A stretch of 64,000 nucleotides of DNA from Apostichopus japonicus (Eukaryota > Echinodermata > Holothuroidea > Aspidochirotida > Stichopodidae), in assembly GCF_037975245.1 (NCBI RefSeq), contig NC_092576.1, positions 25,619,611-25,683,610 on the forward strand. Reading direction: 5' to 3'. The notes beneath the pieces are model-generated. The model was not told the DNA's origin, searched no databases, and saw nothing but the letters and a program-made list of their open reading frames with translations. Shown here piece after piece: positions 40,920-53,269 of the stretch; the first letter of the stretch is position 1; every line of letters begins with the position of its first letter. Made by a program: the position numbers and the translations under genes.

Positions 40920-42854
40920 TGAGTGGATGGAAACAGGCGGTTATTCATACTGAGGTAAAAGCGTCCAATATCCAGCCAATCTGTTCTGCTTGTCGGACGT
41001 TAGCGATCTCACAACTGCTCATTTCTTGGAGGAAGAAATCCGATAGTGAGACAACTTGTAGTAATCTTTACAAACAATGGACAGATCCTTGTAGGAAAGA
41101 AAATATATTAAGTCAAGGTGAGTACATTTTTAACATTGTAACTATGATAACTCACATTTGAAATATTTAAAATGGGAGCTGAGAGTACCTGACTTGAATG
41201 GATGAGAGAAAATAATAGTAACAAACCTAAAGCTCTCTTAAAGCAATGATCACATTTTACAGTTGCGTATCAACTTTCATTTACTTTTTAGTTATTTGTA
41301 AATTTCAGCTTCTGGACTGATATTGATATCATTCATAACATATCAATGATAGACTTGCATTTTTAATGAGCTACCATCATAATTACAGCTATGAATATGC
41401 ATATCAGTTTTCGCGTCTTTATGTTAAAAACATTTATATCATTGATCATTTCAGAGTTCCCGATTAAGTTTGACTGGATCAGAGATCTCTATTGGAATTG
41501 GAAATAATATTCAAACAAGGTACAAAAGATTCCCACATTTTCACTGTTTGAACTATTTCTGGTCTCATTACTAATAACCAGGATTGTTTGGTCTTCCACC
41601 GCTAGTTACAAGACCGTCTCAAATCATCTTGTCATCATATATATTAGTTAAATCTCAACAGTCAGATATCAAACATGGGTTTTGCCATTAGTATAATGTT
41701 AGTAGTTCTTACCAAATTTCATTACAAAGTTATGTTGATGCAACTGCTTAGTAATATGTTTTATTGTTTTTTTTTTATAGATGCTTACATGATATCATTA
41801 AATGTAACCCCCTGGGATGTTTCTTTCTGCATATCCTACACTGTTGCGATGTGTATATAACAGCTGTATCCAAGCACTTTCGAAAGCATTGTGATCTTCA
41901 TATGTTATGCCAGGTATGCATTGTGCATGTTTTACACTGCTTTTGAGACATTGTTTCTTCTTACCCAAATCTGCGACAGCTAAGTCAGTAGAGCTAAATT
42001 TACGCGATTCGCTAAGATTGCAAAGTTACATATATGCAGTGTCTTTCCAAATAATATTGACTGATGTACCTCAATTCAAGAAGGATTTTGATTAAAGGTT
42101 CTTGACCTACTTGATTTAACTAAGCCATTTTACACTTTTCGCCATTATCTATTACCAATGTCCTGTTTACCGTTAACTCTCTTCTGGGTTCATGTGTCAA
42201 AATTAGTCTGGTTATTCAACATTTTTTGGATGCTTCTTTTTCATTATTTCTTTTATTTGTTAAATCTAATAGTGGAATGACTCCATTTAATTGAGTTTGG
42301 TGACAATAGCTTTACTATGAAACCTTTGTCAAATGCAAAAAATATCAAGCCAGCTTGATAATTGACCAACAGGATCATTGTCAATAATTTATGAGAAAGT
42401 TGTAGCATTACCTGGTGAATTAAATGTCCCTAAATATATTTCAATGTGATTAAATGTTGCTAAAAGCACCAGATAAAAGAAAAACAGATCTCAATGATCA
42501 CCAGATACGAAATAAGTCAAACCAACAGGCACAGCTTTAAATGACCAATTACAAAAAACATTATATATGAGGTCAGTTAGTCGTTCTCATTTCTCATAAT
42601 TCAATTTGGATTTCTATACAGTGAAGAAGAAAAGATGATGTTGACTTGAATTCCAGAAGTTTCAGACAGCATTTAAATTTGCTAGAAACGGCCATCAATG
42701 GATAAGTGAACAGACAAGATATGTAACCATTGAAAGTATTCTACATGAGAAGCTGCGGTATAGTATTTAATTATAGCAGAGACAAAGAGCAGGCATCACC
42801 CACCTGAGTAACACCAATACATCTATGGTTAAGAATGAATCCAAGGGTATGGTG

Positions 42855-43005
42855 GGTATTGAGTTGTGGGGACACTGAGATCATTGGTGGAACATCTATG
42901 GCTACAGAGCACTACCGTGACGACCACATAATGTTTGGACCAGATGTGGGGACACTGAGACCATTGGTGGAGAATATATTCCTTTAGAACACTACTGTGA
43001 TGACT
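42855..43005. repeat. Short tandem duplication, about 82-bp unit
   Basis: GTGGGGACACTGAGATCATT and GTGGGGACACTGAGACCATT start two copies at about 42866 and 42946, each followed by GGTGGA and an AGCACTAC or AACACTAC segment. Confidence 0.75.
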
Positions 43006-44298
43006 ACCTTTTGTTTGTACTAGTAGTTGTTTCAGAGCCAGGATGTTGAAGATTTCATATTTTGCACGAATTTCAAATTGTAGTTTTACATGGAGAAAAG
43101 TTGTAATTATTCCAGGCATTTATTGATCGAAAACATCTAGAATTAAGCGTATATTATCAAATAATGAATAATAGAGGGCAATTCACAGAGTTGTGTATCT
43201 AATTCCAAAATTACTTCAATAAATAATTGCTTCTGGTCTATATAACAGCTTTTATACATTTTTGGTGAACGTTACAAGTCTGTTCAACATTTTTCCTTGT
43301 TTTCAAAGCAGAAAATCTTTTTTTTTTTGCTTTAATTGACCCCGCCTTTCTTTTGAAGAGTTCTTCAGGCATACTTCCCTAGCATGGGGCACCTTCCCAC
43401 CATATTTAAAGGATTCGTCTTCCTGAAAGGCAAAAGATCAACCACCGCAAAACACACGATCAACCAAATTCCTACGAATATGTGCGCAAACACAATTTAT
43501 GTTGCATCACCATTAAGTGTATTAAGAAATCTTGTTGTGAAACCCATGTGCATGCTGTTATGTGGATGTACCTGTTTGTGTTTAAGAAGTATAGAAGTCA
43601 GCAATTTAGCATGCTCTTTACCAAATGTTTGATTATATACCCAAAGATTTGCTATATTGCCTTGGCAATTGATGCTAAAACTTTTGACTATAACCTAAGT
43701 TACATAATGTGATAGTTTGTATCATATTCAAACCAGTGAAGGTTGCAAGTCAAATCAATGTTTCCCCTGGGAGTGAGAGCAAACAGTTCTATCTTTTTTT
43801 ACCTTTCAACCTGACTGTTCAAGTTTGTTGCCATAGCAACCACATATTTTGAGATTACTTGACATACCTATTATACCTTTGAAGGGTTCATGTCAATTCA
43901 ATACTTCCTGTTTGTAGTTATATAGCAAAAAGTAACTTTTTGAGTAATATGATATTTGACCTTTGATGTTGGCCTTTGTCCTCAGTTACCACGGTAACCA
44001 CATTTTTTATAGCACTTGACATATTCATTATACCTGTGATTGATAATGTAATACTTTGTATTGCAGTTATAACAAATCCAATACATATGACTAGGTTGCA
44101 TCCTTCTGTGTTCCTTGTCATAACCAGACAAAAGATTGTGCAGCATCGAGTGTGGTGTTAAATGCCCATAGTGTACGTCAGAACATCAGCTGCAGCATCT
44201 ATTTCCTTATGATATGATCTTGCTTTCTGAAGTAAATTGACAATTTTTCTAAATTTTTCACTTGCAAGGTAACCTTTCTTTGTAGATTCCCACATCCA

Positions 44299-44332
44299 AT
44301 ATATATATATATATATATATATGAGACTTTGA
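44299..44332. repeat. (AT)n microsatellite
   Basis: About 17 AT units without interruption. Confidence 0.9.
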
Positions 44333-44679
44333 AATAAACGTTGTTTCATCTGTGAGCATGCTGTCAATAACTTTCTCATAAATGTTCCTGCAAATAACCT
44401 TTGTTTTGGTAAAAAGAGACCTCCACATTTGAGGGGGAATGATAACATCACTCTATTCTCAAGAAAAAATATATTAGCCGTTTTATAGTACCTGCATCAG
44501 GTAGGCCTATTTTTTCAAGCAACATTTCTACAACTGGGTTCTTAATAATAATATGCTTTGGACGCTAAATCATCCCTACACGTAGAGTATTTGTGAAGAG
44601 ATATTTTACTCTATCGACCTTTATTTGCAAAATTGGTACTAAAATTTCTGCCCACATCACACTCTTGAGGTACTGAACT

Positions 44680-45410
44680 GAAACTTGGTTGGTTGGTTTG
44701 ACCATTGAGCTGCATTCTCTCTGGTATGTGCATCGGCATAAGATGAAGTGCCTTGTGTGACTTACGACGTCAGAGATCAAATGACTAAACACAGTATTTT
44801 GTCCATTATGCAAAATGGCAAAGCCCTCAAACCTACGTGGGATATCAGACTCTGTGACACAAAATAATTTCGGCCAATATGCGCGTGTTAGAATGATAAA
44901 AGCGCCAAAACCCATCAAACTCATGTAGGATGTCACAGACTATGCCTAAAGTGCATTAATTATTCCAAAGCACCAAAGGTAATGATCAAAGAGGTCAAAT
45001 GTCAAGATTGGCTAAATTTGAACGAATAAGCGTTTTGCTAATGATAGACCTCAAATTTGGTGGGTATGTGCCTGGGTATAGGATGCAGTACCTCTGTAAC
45101 TAATGACGTTACTTGTGTCAAAGGCCAAATGACCAAATACCAATTCGGTCATTACAGGCGTATGAAATTGACAAAAGGGAGGAAATTCCCAAAATTTACG
45201 GGTATCAGTCTATAGTCACAATGCATTATGTAAAATGCTAAAGATCATGTTATCAATGCTCAAATGCGATGGACATCAAACTGGTGGGCATGTGCCTATG
45301 CGTGAGATGTAGTGTCACATATGACTTATAACATCCTAGGGTCAGAATCCAACGTCAAATAACCAAAATATAGCATTTTGGCCATTGCACTCACATTTAA
45401 AAATGTTAAA
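44680..45410. repeat. Degenerate tandem repeat, three copies
   Basis: A phrase like GGTGGGTATGTGCCTGGGTA, followed by a GATGCAGT or GATGTAGTG word, a GACTTA-type word and CAAATNACCAAATA, occurs near 44700, 45058 and 45283. Divergence is high, so the array is old. Confidence 0.6.
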
Positions 45411-46992
45411 TATTGTTATGACCCACTTTGACCTACACAAACAGTGGTTATGATTCCGTCACGTGACAGCATTTTGATAATAAATCTTTCTCAAGTATTC
45501 TTAATACTGTGACTGTCTGCTTGTTAATGCTTATTGTCTTGGTAGAAGAATGGGAGAATCAAACTTTCATAAAATGATAATTTCAATTGCTGTAAAAACA
45601 CATCCTGTTAACTGGAGACTTTAGGTATTTCCATTGGAAGCATTTATGTTGTGGGTTCATAGAACATTTATTAAGGTTGCATTGAACACATTATGGGTGG
45701 GAAGGTAATAGAGTTGTGGAAGAGTATATGATAACAATCAGTAAGAATAAGAAACGAGATGTGAAGTATGTAGACACTTTTACTAAAGTACTCAATTAAA
45801 TGCTCTACCCATGTTATTTCAAATAAAACAAACATATTTTGTCCATCTCATTTGTAAGTTATGGTCAGGGAAACAAGGTGTTGGTAGGGTACATAATCAA
45901 CCTTCACTCTCGTATGTACACTTATACACTTTCTGATGCAAGACACTGGTGGCACTCTTTTTTTCTTCTTTTTTTTCTTGCTTTTTAAGATTTCAACTAA
46001 TTTTAATTGATTTGATGACATAAGGTACTGTCACTTGTTGAATTATGTGCGAAATTTACCAACAGCTATCTGAGCAATTAAAGGCTTACAGTGCTTTACC
46101 AAGTAAACGCTGTGTGTTCATACACAAATCATATATAATTTATATGTATTTTTTCTGCATGTAACAAAATCTAAAGATATATCTTTCATATTCTGGGGTA
46201 TCGTGAAAGGAAGTCAAGTGATGTAAAAACAATGAGGAGGGGGCATGTTTGGCCTTGAAAGGGTTAAAGATTGAGCCATATTACACAAACATTCATTTCA
46301 TTTATATATATTTTGTAGTGTATATGCTTTGACAGTCAAGTGTAAGACGGCAGGGGAAAATGTGGTGATAAATACACCATCGATAAGAATCGGTAAAGAT
46401 GCAGATTTGAAAGAAATCAAACAGATAAGGTAAACAGAAGAAATAAGTTGAGGAGTATCGTACTTACGTGTGCATTTAAACAAGAATTCTGCATCTCTGA
46501 TCTCTTAATTATTATATACATTGGACGCTTGTCTGTTTTTCTTTTTCAGTGAATACTTTCAGAGACTTAGAAGATTGTAAAAATTATTCAAGATAAACAA
46601 AGAATTAGGTGAAGTGGAAGCGTAGTGGTTGAAGATTGAGGAAAGTGTGGAGAAAACTGTTAGAGGGATAGGAAAATTGTCACTGATGAAAATGTGCTCC
46701 GAAACCATATATATTTGTAAATAGTACTTTAAATAATTTAAGTTGTCAGTTCCCTTGGGTGCCTCAATTGCCATCTACATACACCCACCTACTTCTTCTG
46801 CCTTTGTTTAGAATGCAAATGGAAATTACATTATGATGTGTGGTTGCAGGAAAAGTACATATTGAAACGGTGTACAACGAAAAGGGTATGAAAATGGTCA
46901 TTGACGCAATGTCGTATTAGAAACCATTTGCCCGTTTCAGCTACTTCCAATAACTTAACTCGCCATTACTAGCTTTTAGTATTTGTCTTTAA

Positions 46993-47032
46993 TGAGATTC
47001 CTGTCAAAGTTTTGAGATTCCTGTCAAAGTTT
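46993..47032. repeat. Exact 20-bp tandem duplication
   Basis: GAGATTCCTGTCAAAGTTTT appears twice in a row. Confidence 0.85.
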
Positions 47033-47734
47033 TGGTAGCAATTAATTGGAAGATTAAAGTATCGGTGAATTATTCACAGTTAATAAAAAAGGTCTAGTAA
47101 TAGTGTAAGATGGTCAGCTCTTACATAAAAAATGTTGTACCATAGTTTTAATTGTTTATTAGTGCACTGTGCAGTGCTCACTTTACAGAGGGATATACAT
47201 TTGTACAGTATATTCGTATGATGTCATGTGGCAGCAAAAGGGTGGGATTAACACCTCTCTCTTCTGGGTTGCTAGGCAACTATCTTGTTCTACCTGGAAA
47301 TTAGCCCTCACAGGAAATGGGGTCTGTGTGTATATATTATAGGAACAAAGGAGTTTTGTGAGGGGTATAGGGAGTCAGGCAGTTGGCTATGAGTATTGGA
47401 GCAAGGCAGTTGCGAAAGAAGGGAAAGATTGGTTTAATGGCTGGATAGTTTGTTTTAAACCTTAATTTACATAGTTCAAGTTACTGTAGTTCTTATTATT
47501 TTATGGAAGTTGTAATATATTCAACTGACAGTCTGGGACACTATTTTCTATAAAGGATGTTATTTTACAATAAGGGATATTCTGGGACACCATCACTTGT
47601 AGAGGACATTTTTTTACTACAAACGATATTGACATTATTTTACTGAAAGGATACCCTGGAACACTAATTCATATAAATTAAAGGATACTATATTGTTGGG
47701 ATCGGACATTCATAATACCATTTATTGTGTTCAA

Positions 47735-47805
47735 CTATACTGATGTCGTGGAATATCTGATGTCGTGGAAGACCTGGTGTCGTAGAATACCTGATGTCAC
47801 CAGCA
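47735..47805. repeat. 17-18-bp minisatellite, four units
   Basis: CTGATGTCGTGGAATAT, CTGATGTCGTGGAAGAC, CTGGTGTCGTAGAATAC and CTGATGTCACC follow one another. Confidence 0.8.
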
Positions 47806-49382
47806 GGCCAACTCACCAGAACAAACTTTTAAATTAAGTGTATTTACTTAAACATTTGGGTGCGCACCTCACACTGTAAGTTATTTTATTTAATTATTTG
47901 ACTAGGCCCAGATCAGCTATATATTGTTTGTTATTCATAATTATAATTTCTTTTGATCCAATCCAGTTGAGTTCTCCATGTTTTAATGTGTCTTGCTTTG
48001 TGTTTGGTCATCACACCAAACCCAAAGTTCTCTGATTAAGAACAAATATTTATTTTCAGTGGCTAACGCCCTTACACGAGGTTTTGATTACTATTTCATC
48101 ATCCTGGGTTTCCTATTGTGTTCAACTTTCTGCTGGGGCTAGAAATCTTCTTTCCATATTTTACTATAAACTGTCTATATTCCTTCTCTCTTTCAACGCC
48201 CTTTCATCTGATATGGAATCATATTAATGTGTTACTCAAGCAGTCATATTCGTTGATGTATTCATTTAAAATGCAACTAAACATTATACAACCGTTACTG
48301 TTTAGATAGATATGTACGCATTAATGAAGTGGTAATTAATGCAATCCCACGTCGCACCTTAGGACATTTTGATTCATAAAACTTTAACCCAATTAAAGAC
48401 AATTGATCATAAACATGCATGACCCAATTATCGTAGAGCACACTGTCTCTGGTTTGATTCGTTATTTTTAAACTTAACATATCATTAATTATAGAGATCC
48501 TAATGGCAGCAGAGCGGCTAGGTCTCCGACTTGAGCAACGAGATTTATATTTAACAAAAAGGTGCAATTGTTCAAAGACGAGGACTTATTTAAGGGGTGC
48601 CTCTTGATTATATTATATTATGTATTTATATTAATACACATATACGTGACTGACATTAATGTGTGGGTTAAACCAGGCTTATATATAAGAGGGCACCTCT
48701 GGTTTTAACTTTAAAAAAAGAAACAAGTGCATTTTTGAAGGTAGATTTCATCAAGTTTATGTAGTTTAACATACCAGAACAATTAAAGAAGAAGTAGAAG
48801 GTAAACTTAAAGGTTAAATTTAAAGTTTTTATATCTTTCAAGAAACGTCTTTTCTTACCACCCGCTGGATGAACAGTACTATGAATAATAGAGCATTGTG
48901 ATGCAAGAAGGAAGGCAACGGTGAACCTTAACTAATAATGGTTTGAAAATAGTTGCATTATTTCTTTCGTCTTTGGAATAACTATAGATCTCAGCGGGTC
49001 TAAGGCCAGAGAGAAGGGAGGGTGGGGTTTTCAAAGTAATTGGAAATGTTGATTTAAAAACAAAAATACTATCCAGCAAATTAACTATTGTATTTTCATA
49101 TTATCTTCAAGCGGTGACGATACTATAATGCAACTCCCGGGCCTTGTGTCCTCACATGGTCCCTTTTGTTATTAGTACTCCTTTCATCAGAACCATTCAA
49201 TATGTGTGTATATATTTTATAGTAAAAGAAACACTCTGATGTAGTTGAGTACAATTTTTCCTGATTTCGAGTCCGAAACCACTTGGGTCGAGGATGGTAC
49301 TCTCGAGTCCTTACAGAGTTCTATAGAGTACATGTGCAATCCAAACTAAGTCCTATTCCAGTCATTTTATAGGGACAGAGAA

Positions 49383-49625
49383 ATGGCGAGCTCACGCGGT
49401 TTCTGCTTATACGAGTCTAATAAACACACAGGGCGTATCGGTTGCAAAAACCCACTAAAAAAAGCTTTTAATTTACAGACCGTCGCTTCCTTTTTTTGTG
49501 CGGATGTACACACGTCCAATTTAACAAACATACACAGGGTAAATTTAGAAGAAACAAAGCTATGCAGAGTTTATAACAATACGATAGAAACACACCATCT
49601 ATGTGGGCTTACCAAGATCTTTTGA
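49383..49625 (+). CDS. Short open frame, unrecognised (80 codons)
   Basis: An ATG at 49383 in good context (GAAATGG) starts MASSRGFCLYESNKHTGRIG and continues to a TGA at 49623-49625. It has seven cysteines and no clear hydrophobic segment. I do not recognise it. No promoter, intron or downstream partner is certain. It could be a small gene, a first exon or chance. Confidence 0.3.
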   Translation: MASSRGFCLYESNKHTGRIGCKNPLKKAFNLQTVASFFCADVHTSNLTNIHRVNLEETKLCRVYNNTIETHHLCGLTKIF

Positions 49626-49867
49626 CATTAAATCGATCCAATCATATTGTTTTGAGTTCTATCTTTGAATACTGCCCTCATTTTGCTACGATTCATGTTC
49701 TCTGTTGTCAATGGTGCCCATCTAATAATCTCAGTGAAAATTCATCATTATGACGTCACACTGTGTGTAGTGGCGAGTTTAAAGTAAAGTATCTTCCCTA
49801 TAAAGCTCAATGCAGATGTGCGTTTACCTGCCAGGAATTGTTTACTGCAAGATTTGTGAATAAATAA

Positions 49868-49961
<94 letters not shown>
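49868..49961. repeat. (TA)n microsatellite
   Basis: A nearly pure TA run of about 90 bp, directly left of the palindrome. Confidence 0.95.
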
Positions 49962-49965
<4 letters not shown>

Positions 49966-50007
49966 CAGAAAGGTTATTGCAATGTATAGTTAGTATATCA
50001 GTTAGTA

Positions 50008-50059
<52 letters not shown>

Positions 50060-50105
50060 TACTAACTGATATACTAACTATACATTGCAATAACCTTTCT
50101 GTTCT
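49962..50105. repeat. Perfect 144-bp palindrome with TA core
   Basis: Left arm 49962-50033 begins AGAACAGAAAGGTTATTGCA; right arm 50034-50105 ends TGCAATAACCTTTCTGTTCT. The 48 outer bases of each arm are non-repetitive and mirror each other exactly; the centre is TA repeat. The symmetry axis is at 50033.5. Confidence 0.95.
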
Positions 50106-50111
50106 TTTCAG

Positions 50112-50147
50112 GCCTGTGACTATAAGGGTAATCTACCAGGAGAAGAG
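50112..50147 (+). CDS. Exon-like 36-bp segment, unrecognised
   Basis: Bounded by TTCTTTTCAG and GAG|GTAAGA, both close to consensus. In one frame it reads ACDYKGNLPGEE, in another PVTIRVIYQEK; both are open. The acceptor tract is formed by the right arm of the palindrome. A longer open frame follows at 50255-50455 (ELGYASDTLISRYDD and on, stop TAG) after a CAG. Whether these form a gene is uncertain. Confidence 0.3.
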
Positions 50148-51454
50148 GTAAGAGAGACAGTAATTTAGTAACTAGCAAGGATATGTTAATAACTGTGGAA
50201 CGAAAAAAAAAGACAACAGGGAGGAAAGATTAACAATTGACGTGTATATCGAACAGGGAACTCGGATATGCCAGTGACACGCTTATATCTCGTTATGATG
50301 ATAGCACTGTACTCAATGTCAAGTTTAATTGTGGTCTAAATAATCTTCCCTCCGCACACACAGTCAAAGAAATGCTAAACAAAGAATCGGATAGACTTTT
50401 AAATACTACAAGATGTAGTCCGTTGACATGGTGTGTTAAAAGCCTCCTATATTAGAATATTATATTTTAGAGTATGCCCATCCTCACCCCCCCCCCCCTC
50501 CCAAATGCTAGATTATATTTTATTTCACTCTGCTGAAGTGCATATCAACATTCGTAACTAGTTCAACAAGTAAAATAAGCTATTATTAAAATTTCTTATA
50601 GTAAATCCATTGTTTCTAATTTTCCTCGCGAAACGAATTTTCACAGGTTATTGACTGTGAAAGTAAGTGAAAAAATATTAAAAGATACCTTATGACACAT
50701 AAGAAAAACATATTATATTAACATGATTAAATGTCAGATGACGATTCAACAGTCTTATCGCAGTGTAACAATGTTCTCAACACATATAGGACTAACCCCA
50801 GATACTTAAATTGCTCATAAATATCTAATCTTGTATTTTTTGATAATATAAAGTTATTAAAACATTTCTCTGTGGTCGGGGAGGGGTTGGGGATGGTTTA
50901 AGAGGAGCTAAGCTGCTCGCAGAATTTCGGTAAACGATGTTATACAGTGTAAATGTAAGCATCATCACCTACCCGTCAAACAGGAACATATTGACTATTG
51001 AAATTGAAGAGATAAACTGGTCCGCTATGTAGTAAATGTGAGTGAGTCTATGGGCGAGATGATTTACTGGGTTGTTAGGGTTACGGTATTGGTTATATCA
51101 TCATTATTATTCATTGTGATAAGAGAGCGTCTAATGTGGAATAAATTAATAACTCTGAACAAACTGTTGTTATATGAGATATAAGGAAACACTAAACAAA
51201 ATTAACACTTGATGCTCTTAGTGTTTGATTGATGACTTCACACCGTTACCCCTTATAGGGTGGATTGAATAGAGGAGGGGTACAATTCCAAGTTCCAATT
51301 CGGGTCCCTCGATGTAAATGACATGACAGCAACGGCGTAGGTAGCTAACGAACTAAGATGACTTGAGATGTACCTGCGTGCGTGCATGAGAGTTGGCTCT
51401 CTGCGAAAATGAAATTTAAAAACAACACAAATTCATTAAGCGATATATTATTGG

Positions 51455-52010
51455 TTTCGATGATAATCGTAACCTTTGCAATCATGCGTGTGTGTGTGTA
51501 TGTGTGTGTGTGTGCGTTTGTGACGCCCAGCTTGTAAACACGATATCTCAAGAAGGGAAGCTTGGACAGTTGTCATATTTGGTACATAGGAGTATCTTAT
51601 TGAGTACAAGAAGCCTATTGTTTTTGGTGTAGGTCAAAGGTCACTTGGGGTCACCAGGGGTCAAATAGTGAAAAGCTTGTAAACATGATATCTCAAGAAG
51701 CAAAGCTTGGATTGATTTCATTTCTGGTATGTAGGTTGACCACATTAAGTACAAAAGGCCTATCGTTTTTGGTGGATATCGAAGGTCATTTAGGGTCACC
51801 AGGGGTCAACTTGTAAAAACCTTTTCATAATATACGGTATCTCCCATCGTCCAGCCTATAAGTATATGACATGGGCGATTCGCCTCATAAGAATAGGAGA
51901 GCCTACTGACAATTGAAAATGATCTTACGGGCATCCGTAGATTTGAATCTGAACTCTCGACAATATCCCCATTGACTTAAGTGTGTCGCTAGAAGTCCTG
52001 AATTGCTATG
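51455..52010. repeat. Dispersed repeat, partner of 16358-17360
   Basis: Begins TTTCGATGATAATCGTAACC like 16358, then a GT microsatellite, then two ~147-bp units starting CTTGTAAACA (51531, 51677). It ends with CAGCCTATAAG and GGGCATCCGTAGA like 17210-17300. It carries AGGTCAAAGGTCA at 51630-51642. Confidence 0.85.
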
Positions 52011-52358
52011 TACATATCTACATACATGTACAGTGTCTTCCAAGGCTTGCTTGCAGACCATAGATATATAAAAGTGCTAGAGCTACTTCAACACTTGTGA
52101 CTCATCCGTATGGATATTTTGCTAAAGAGTTGATGTGATTTCGATGGAATAGTGCACTTGAATGGCGAAGCATGCCTTCTCTAGAAAATATTTGTAGATC
52201 ATTGGTAGTTCTGGTTGGATGTAAGTTGCACAGGTACCACGAATTTCAAAACATTTCTTGGCCAGCTGCCAAGGAGAAACTAGGTCAAGCACCTGTGAAC
52301 TTGAGATTTGCTTTCACTTCATGGAGTTGGCTGTAATGTTGGCCTAGTTTTTCTCAAC

Positions 52359-52932
52359 TTGTGAAACTACCATTGACAGGGTGTGACAAGGTTGATATTT
52401 TGGGACTAGTTGTGAATGGGGTAAGGGATTGTTTCAAAACATAACAGTCATGTGATCCAATGTCAAAAAAGGTCAATCAGGGGTCAAAAACTAGTATTTT
52501 TGCAATAACTTGAGAACCAAATGTCCGTTAAGGTTGGGAGTTAAGCTATTGTAATACAATAGTAGACCTGCATTTGGGTGACCTTTGACCTCAGGTTGAC
52601 CTCCAGTGACCTGTATAAGCTTCTTTCAAGTTGATTCTTTGAAGTTTTGTGGGCATATTCCAATCTAAATTGTCCATAAGTGGACTCCTCTGCAACCTTA
52701 ATGTGCGAAGTTATTAGAGATTTGGTTTGGTTTGTAATACTTGGTGTGCGGATTCATAACATTGAGTACAAGAACCCTACTGTTTTTGATGGAGGTGTGT
52801 ATAACCATGTACAGACTGACCTGTGTTAGCATGCCATAGTGTTATTGTAACAGCTAGTTCTGGTTATACTAACAAGCAGAAGTCTAGTGCATTGAAGTCA
52901 TCGAAACCTCAATGCATTTTGCATTCTGGTTC
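52359..52932. repeat. Composite of two dispersed repeats
   Basis: 52359-52700 matches 1672-2000 and 52734-52932 matches 18117-18325, both in the same orientation. The two units are joined with only about 30 bp between them. Confidence 0.85.
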
Positions 52933-53269
52933 AAAATACTGTCAGTTCAAAAAGCCTCAAGTAAGATTTCGAGAAGGTATACGCTGATTCTTATATCAAT
53001 TAATGTAGTATTGTTTATCACAACCTGTTACAGTTATTATTTTTTACGATGGTTTTTAGTCTGTTTGTTTCAATATGAAAGCCACTTTCTGAATAGTGTA
53101 CCATACCTCTCTTTTCTTTCTTTTTATTTAGCCATCATTTATTGTTCATATTTGGCAAAACAACATTCATTACATATTTTTTCTTAAAATACATAAACGC
53201 AAACATTCTGCATTAAAACCTGTATGCATATAAACAAAACAGTAATGGCATAACAGCAGCCACTATTCT

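Larger units (their letters stand above)
41119..49382. other. Gene-poor stretch after the NLR-like gene
   Basis: No supported protein gene. A minus-strand frame at 44158-44290 (EKFRKIVNLLQKARSYHKEI) has a coding-like mix, but ends in a TA microsatellite and has no context. Repeats are listed separately. Confidence 0.45.

Noticed and set aside
49383-49625. Resemblance of the Cys-rich start to the nicastrin N-terminus
   Set aside because: Only a loose Cys-xn-IGC pattern; too weak to name.
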